From Phyllobacteriaceae bacterium (lineage in GTDB: Bacteria > Pseudomonadota > Alphaproteobacteria > Rhizobiales > Rhizobiaceae): DNA of 64,000 nt. The stretch covers positions 208,650 to 272,649 of the forward strand of contig PAPF01000009.1 in NCBI GenBank assembly GCA_002708825.1, in the 5' to 3' direction. A model generated the notes under the pieces. It made no database searches. It worked only from the letters and a program-made list of their open reading frames with translations, and was not told the origin of the DNA. Of the stretch, positions 60,080 to 64,000 are shown piece by piece. How positions within the stretch are numbered: position 1 is the stretch's first letter; the number at the start of each line of letters is the position of its first letter. The position numbers and the translations under genes are program-made.

Positions 60080-60466
60080 TTACTGGCCGGTGGGAACCTG
60101 GGAGGGTTCCGGCGCCGTTCCGCCGGCCGGCTGTCCGCCGTCGGCTGGCTGCGTATCCAGTTCACCGCCCAACTGGTCGAGAATGCCGTTGCCGGTTCCC
60201 TGCTCACCCTGCTGGGGCACACGGTCGAGGATATCGGTCGGACGCTCGCCGTATCGTGCGATCAGCGACAGGCCGAGCGAAGTGGCGAAGAAAGCCGCGG
60301 CGAGAATGGCCGTGGTCCGCGTCAGCGCATTGGCAGCGCCGCGCGCCGTCATGAAGCCCGAACCGCCGCCGATGCCGAGGCCGCCGCCTTCCGAACGCTG
60401 CAGCAGCACGACGCCGACAAGCGCCAGCACGATGATGAGATGAATGACGATGAGGACGGTTTCCAT
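60080..60466 (-). CDS. secG: preprotein translocase subunit SecG
   Basis: 128 codons. Two transmembrane helices: VLIVIHLIIVLALVGVVLLQ (about 3-22) and LTRTTAILAAAFFATSLGLS (about 49-68), with the SecG linker QRSEGGGLGIGGGSGFMTAR between. The 60-residue C-terminal tail (RYGERPTDILDRVPQQGEQ, then GGQPAGGTAPEPSQVPTGQ) is long and rich in Gln, Gly and Pro compared with E. coli SecG (about 110 residues total). It supports protein export through SecYEG. It lies downstream of tpiA, a frequent rhizobial arrangement. Confidence 0.95.
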   Translation of the reverse strand: METVLIVIHLIIVLALVGVVLLQRSEGGGLGIGGGSGFMTARGAANALTRTTAILAAAFFATSLGLSLIARYGERPTDILDRVPQQGEQGTGNGILDQLGGELDTQPADGGQPAGGTAPEPSQVPTGQ

Positions 60467-60613
60467 CGGGGATTTCCGGCCCGCACGGAAGCGGGCTCTT
60501 CATGGTTCTGCATTGAAAGTTGCGGCTCAATACACGGGATTGCGCCGCAAGGAAAGGGTCACGACCGGTCAAAAACCCATATCGGATCGGCCGGCGGGTT
60601 TTGCAAGGTCCGG

Positions 60614-61378
60614 CTACATGCTCATGTAGACTTCCGCGATCCCGAGGAAATCGGCTGCCTTGAGGCTTGCGCCTCCCACCAGCGCGCCGTCGACATTGGC
60701 CACGCCGAGCAGTTCGCGCGCATTTCCCGGCTTCACCGATCCGCCATAGAGGATGCGCATCCGGCGCGCGCCGTCGCCCAGCAGGTCCTCCAGCCGTTCG
60801 CGGATGTGGGCATGGGCATCCTCCACGTCCTGCACCGTGGGGGTCAGGCCAGTGCCGATGGCCCAGACCGGCTCATAGGCAATGACGGTGCTGGCCGCAT
60901 CGGCGCCAGCCGGAACCGATCCCTCGATCTGGCGCGTCAGGACGTCGAGCGTCTTGCCGGTCCGCCGCTCGTCCTCGGTCTCGCCGATGCAGATGATGGC
61001 GGTCAGACCGGCCCGCCAGGCGGCCTTTGCCTTCGCCGCGACCAGCGCGTCGCTCTCGCCATGGTCGCTGCGCCGCTCCGAGTGACCGACGATGACGAAA
61101 CGCCCGCCGGCATCCTTGATCATCTCGGCGGAAATGTCGCCGGTATGGGCACCGGACACGTTGGGATGGCAGTCCTCTCCGCCGGTCGCCACGGAGGACG
61201 TGGACAGGATATCGGCGGCCCGTGACAGAAGGGTGGCCGGCACGCACAGCAAGCCGTCGCACTCGGCATCGAGCGTGGTGTTGAAGCCGTTGGCAATGGC
61301 TCTTATCTCCGGCAACTCACTGCCGGTGCCGTTCATCTTCCAGTTTCCTGCCACAAGCGGCTTGATCCCCGGGGTCAT
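60614..61378 (-). CDS. tpiA: triosephosphate isomerase
   Basis: 254 codons. Substrate-binding NWKMNGTG, electrophilic His in [15 protein letters not shown], catalytic Glu in [17 protein letters not shown] and the C-terminal phosphate-binding loop region [20 protein letters not shown] give a complete active site. It interconverts dihydroxyacetone phosphate and glyceraldehyde-3-phosphate in glycolysis. The gene is divergent from the ppiD-like gene, 148 bases between starts. Confidence 0.98.
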   Translation of the reverse strand: MTPGIKPLVAGNWKMNGTGSELPEIRAIANGFNTTLDAECDGLLCVPATLLSRAADILSTSSVATGGEDCHPNVSGAHTGDISAEMIKDAGGRFVIVGHSERRSDHGESDALVAAKAKAAWRAGLTAIICIGETEDERRTGKTLDVLTRQIEGSVPAGADAASTVIAYEPVWAIGTGLTPTVQDVEDAHAHIRERLEDLLGDGARRMRILYGGSVKPGNARELLGVANVDGALVGGASLKAADFLGIAEVYMSM

Positions 61379-61526
61379 GGTTCCGATATCCTCCTGGTGT
61401 GCCGGTCAGGGGCGCCGGAATCCCGGCCGCCGCCGCATTCGCCCTATACAGCGCCCTTGATCAGGGCTATCAGCCTCACCTAAAACCATTGCGCGCGAAC
61501 CGCAACCAAGGAATACGGACCAGTTC

Positions 61527-63416
61527 ATGCTCAACTCCCTTCGAAATGCCGCCGGTACATGGGTCGCGAAGGCCCTGCTCATCCTGCTGGTGCTGAGCTT
61601 CGCGGTCTGGGGAATTTCCGGTCAGATCACGAGCGGATTCAACAGCAATTCGGTGATCGAGGCCGGCGACACCTCGGTTTCCGTCACCGAATACCGTCTG
61701 GCCTATGATCGCGAACTTCGGCTGCTGTCACAGCGCTTCGGCCAGCGAATCACGCGCGAACAGGCCCAGGCACTGGGGCTGGATCAGCAGGTTCTGTCGC
61801 AACTGGTCGCAGGCGCCGTGCTCGACGAACAGGCCCGCGAAATGGACCTTGGCCTTTCGAAGGACCGCCTTGCCGCGCTGACCGGCGAGGATCCGGCCTT
61901 CCAGGGCCCGGACGGACGCTTCGACCGGCGCGCCTTCGATTACGTTTTGCGCGAGGTGGGCATGCGGCCTGAGGACTACCTGCGCAGCCGCCAGCAGGTT
62001 GCCGTGCGCCAGCAGATCGTGGAGGCGGTTTCGGACGGCCTGCGCATTCCGGATACCTTCCTCAAGGCTGCCGCCCTCTATCGCGGCGAGGACCGCACGG
62101 TCGAGTTCATCAAGCTGCCCGGTGCGCTGGTCGAACCGGTCGAACCGCCGGACGAGGCGGCATTGCAGGCCTATTTCGAGGAGAACAAGGCCAACTGGCG
62201 CGCGCCCGAGTACCGCCGGATCAATCATGTCGTCCTCGAACCGCAGGCGATTGCCGATCCGGCCGCCATCACCGACGAACAGGTCCGCGCCGACTACGAG
62301 GCCCGCAAGGACCGCTATACGACAGCGGAAACCCGCGCCGTGGACCAGTTGGTGTTCAAATCGCGGGAGGAAGCCGACGCCGCGCGCATGCGCATCACCG
62401 GTGGCGCCACCTTCGATGAGGTCGCGGCAGCGGAAGGAAAGAGCGCGACGGATACCGACCTGGGCACCGTGGAGCGTTCCGCCATCCCCGACGAACGCAT
62501 TGCCGAGGCCGCCTTCTCGCTGGGCGAGAACCAGGTTTCGGGCGTGATCGACGGCACCTTCGGCCCGGTGATCCTGCGTGTGCGGGAGATCAATCCGGCC
62601 GACACGAAGCCGCTGGAAGCCGTTGCCGGCGAGATCCGCAACGAACTCGCGCTCGCCGAGGCCGACCGCATCCTGCTTGACGTCCACGATTCCTACGAGG
62701 ACGCCCGCGCCGGCGGTGCGACGATGGCGGAAGCAGCCCGGCAGCTGAACCTGCCTATGACCACGGTAGAGGCGGTGGACCGGACCGGGTTGGCTCCCGA
62801 CGGTAGCGCTGTGGCGGACATTCCCGAGCAGGCCGAACTGCTCAAGGCAGCGTTCGAGGCCGACACGGGCATCGAGAACCCGCCGCTCAATCACGGCCGA
62901 TCCGGTTTCGTCTGGTACGAAGTGGACGGCGTGACGCCGGCGCGCGACCGCACGCTGGACGAGGTGCGCGATGCGGTGCTGGCCGCATGGACCGCCGACG
63001 AGCGCGCTGAGCGGCTGGCTGCCAGGGCTGGTGAACTGGAAAAGCGCCTTGCCGATGGCGAGACGCTCGACGCCATCGCCGCCGAACTCGATCTGGAAAA
63101 GCAGATCAAGCGCGGACTGAAGCGCGGCGCCGACGATGCCGATATCGGCAAGGCAGGTGTCACCGCCGCTTTCTCGGTCAGGCAGGGCGGAACTGGCCTT
63201 GTACCGGGTCCCTCGTCGCAGACGCAGATCCTGTTCCGGGTCACGGAGGTGTTCGAACCGGCCGGTGCATCGGCCGAGTCGATTCCCGATGCCGAGCGCC
63301 AGCAACTGACAGGTGCGTTCTCGGACGATCTGCTGGAACAGCTTGTCGCCGTGCTGCGCGACAAGTACGCCGTGACCATGGACCGCGGCGCGCTGCAACG
63401 GGCCTTGTCCTTCTGA
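61527..63416 (+). CDS. membrane-anchored periplasmic peptidyl-prolyl isomerase / chaperone (PpiD-like)
   Basis: 629 codons. An N-terminal membrane anchor, [19 protein letters not shown], is followed by a SurA_N-like region ([39 protein letters not shown]). A parvulin/PPIC domain, seen in [40 protein letters not shown] and [20 protein letters not shown], lies around residues 255-350. A second helical SurA-like region follows to the end. It assists folding of exported outer-membrane proteins. The C-terminal active residues are not fully conserved, so chaperone activity may dominate. It is followed by trpD at 63460. Confidence 0.9.
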   Translation: MLNSLRNAAGTWVAKALLILLVLSFAVWGISGQITSGFNSNSVIEAGDTSVSVTEYRLAYDRELRLLSQRFGQRITREQAQALGLDQQVLSQLVAGAVLDEQAREMDLGLSKDRLAALTGEDPAFQGPDGRFDRRAFDYVLREVGMRPEDYLRSRQQVAVRQQIVEAVSDGLRIPDTFLKAAALYRGEDRTVEFIKLPGALVEPVEPPDEAALQAYFEENKANWRAPEYRRINHVVLEPQAIADPAAITDEQVRADYEARKDRYTTAETRAVDQLVFKSREEADAARMRITGGATFDEVAAAEGKSATDTDLGTVERSAIPDERIAEAAFSLGENQVSGVIDGTFGPVILRVREINPADTKPLEAVAGEIRNELALAEADRILLDVHDSYEDARAGGATMAEAARQLNLPMTTVEAVDRTGLAPDGSAVADIPEQAELLKAAFEADTGIENPPLNHGRSGFVWYEVDGVTPARDRTLDEVRDAVLAAWTADERAERLAARAGELEKRLADGETLDAIAAELDLEKQIKRGLKRGADDADIGKAGVTAAFSVRQGGTGLVPGPSSQTQILFRVTEVFEPAGASAESIPDAERQQLTGAFSDDLLEQLVAVLRDKYAVTMDRGALQRALSF

Positions 63417-63459
63417 GGGGAAGGACGGCCGCAACCGATCCCGTATCGCGGAGGGGGCG

Positions 63460-64000
63460 ATGAGTGAACTGAAAAGCGCGATAGCCAAGGTGGCGGCAGG
63501 CGCGCCGCTGAGCTTCGAGGAAGCGCGCAACGCCTTCGACATCATGATGTCGGGCAATGCGACCCCCAGCCAGATGGGCGGATTCCTCATGGCGCTGCGG
63601 GTGCGCGGCGAAACGGTGGACGAGATTTCCGGTGCTGTGTCGACCATGCGCGCCAAGATGGTGCCGGTCGGGGCGCCCGCCGATGCCATCGACATCGTCG
63701 GCACCGGGGGCGACGGTTCCGGCACCTATAACGTCTCCACATGCGCCGCCTTCATCGTTGCGGGCTGCGGTGTGCCCGTCGCAAAGCATGGCAACCGCGC
63801 GCTGTCCTCGAAATCCGGCGCGGCGGATGCCCTCGCGGCGCTTGGCATCAACCTGGAACTCGATCCCGCGGGAATCGCGCGTTGCATCCGCGAGGCAGGT
63901 CTCGGCTTCATGTTCGCGCCCGCCCACCATTCCGCCATGCGCTTCGTTGGCCCCACCCGCGTGGAACTTGGCACGCGCACGATCTTCAACCTGCTCGGCC
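63460..64000 (+). CDS. trpD: anthranilate phosphoribosyltransferase (5' part)
   Basis: 180 codons visible, cut by the window end. ATG 63460 follows GGAGGGGGCG. Key motifs: the N-terminal helical [24 protein letters not shown]-binding [20 protein letters not shown], then [20 protein letters not shown] and [16 protein letters not shown]. It transfers anthranilate onto PRPP in tryptophan synthesis. trpC normally follows and would be outside the window. Confidence 0.97.
   Translation, partial: MSELKSAIAKVAAGAPLSFEEARNAFDIMMSGNATPSQMGGFLMALRVRGETVDEISGAVSTMRAKMVPVGAPADAIDIVGTGGDGSGTYNVSTCAAFIVAGCGVPVAKHGNRALSSKSGAADALAALGINLELDPAGIARCIREAGLGFMFAPAHHSAMRFVGPTRVELGTRTIFNLLG

Noticed and set aside
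61728-63725. 665-codon minus-strand open frame opposite the ppiD-like gene and trpD
   Set aside because: Antisense shadow; the plus strand has a signal anchor, PPIC domain and trpD motifs.

Overview
The window is about 64 kb of GC-rich DNA from a Gram-negative bacterium, most likely an alphaproteobacterium of the order Hyphomicrobiales (Rhizobiales). The main evidence is the housekeeping block on the right (mfd, sdhE, recG, a DUF502 gene, glmS, glmU, then secG, tpiA, ppiD-like and trpD), an arrangement I associate with that order. Frequent GTG/TTG starts and long antisense open frames fit a high-GC genome. No species is assigned.

Layout. (1) 1-0.83 kb: the 5' part of rlpA and a small secreted protein. 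(2) 0.95-5.85 kb: an intact tRNA-Ser(UGA) whose 3' end and flank recur, imperfectly, at 5.82-5.85 kb inside a decayed tRNA-like sequence. Between them lie a wrecked methylase/serine-recombinase remnant and a small oxidoreductase island (SDR, FAD dehydrogenase, AraC regulator, NIPSNAP protein). (3) 6.0-10.6 kb: a signalling module made of a REC-EAL protein, an OmpR-type regulator and a hybrid PAS histidine kinase. (4) 10.6-11.7 kb: a gene graveyard with SDR-tail, RsgA and MerR fragments around an intact GNAT gene that may now use the MerR promoter. (5) 11.8-18.0 kb: catabolic enzymes (enoyl-CoA hydratase family, enolase superfamily, PhoD-like phosphatase, LLM flavin monooxygenase, YqjM-type ene reductase).

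(6) 18.1-37.2 kb is the most interesting part. A long leftward operon interleaves a complete Liv-type ABC importer (livF, a Tat-type binding protein, livH, livM, livG) with amide-hydrolysing enzymes: a C45 acyltransferase, a PuuE-like cyclic-amide hydrolase, hydantoinase/oxoprolinase A and B subunits and an M20 hydrolase. An IclR regulator sits upstream and reads the same way. Rightward from there run a second related M20 hydrolase, a cupin, a winged-helix regulator, two SDRs, an outer-membrane barrel with an N-terminal POTRA-like domain and a MarC protein. A near-identical 19-bp dyad lies just upstream of both livF and the second M20 gene, suggesting one regulon that imports and opens an unidentified cyclic amide, lactam or N-acyl compound.

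(7) 38.2-43.8 kb: two divergent RTX calcium-binding proteins with a shared C-terminal module, separated by an AT-rich regulatory region. (8) 43.9-47.7 kb: a lysophospholipid acyltransferase-like gene divergent from an ACP-ketosynthase pair, a DUF423 protein and an M20 amidohydrolase. (9) 47.8-64 kb: conserved housekeeping genes for transcription-coupled repair, recombination, UDP-GlcNAc synthesis, glycolysis, secretion, envelope folding and tryptophan synthesis. All functional statements are from reading motifs; no searches were run.
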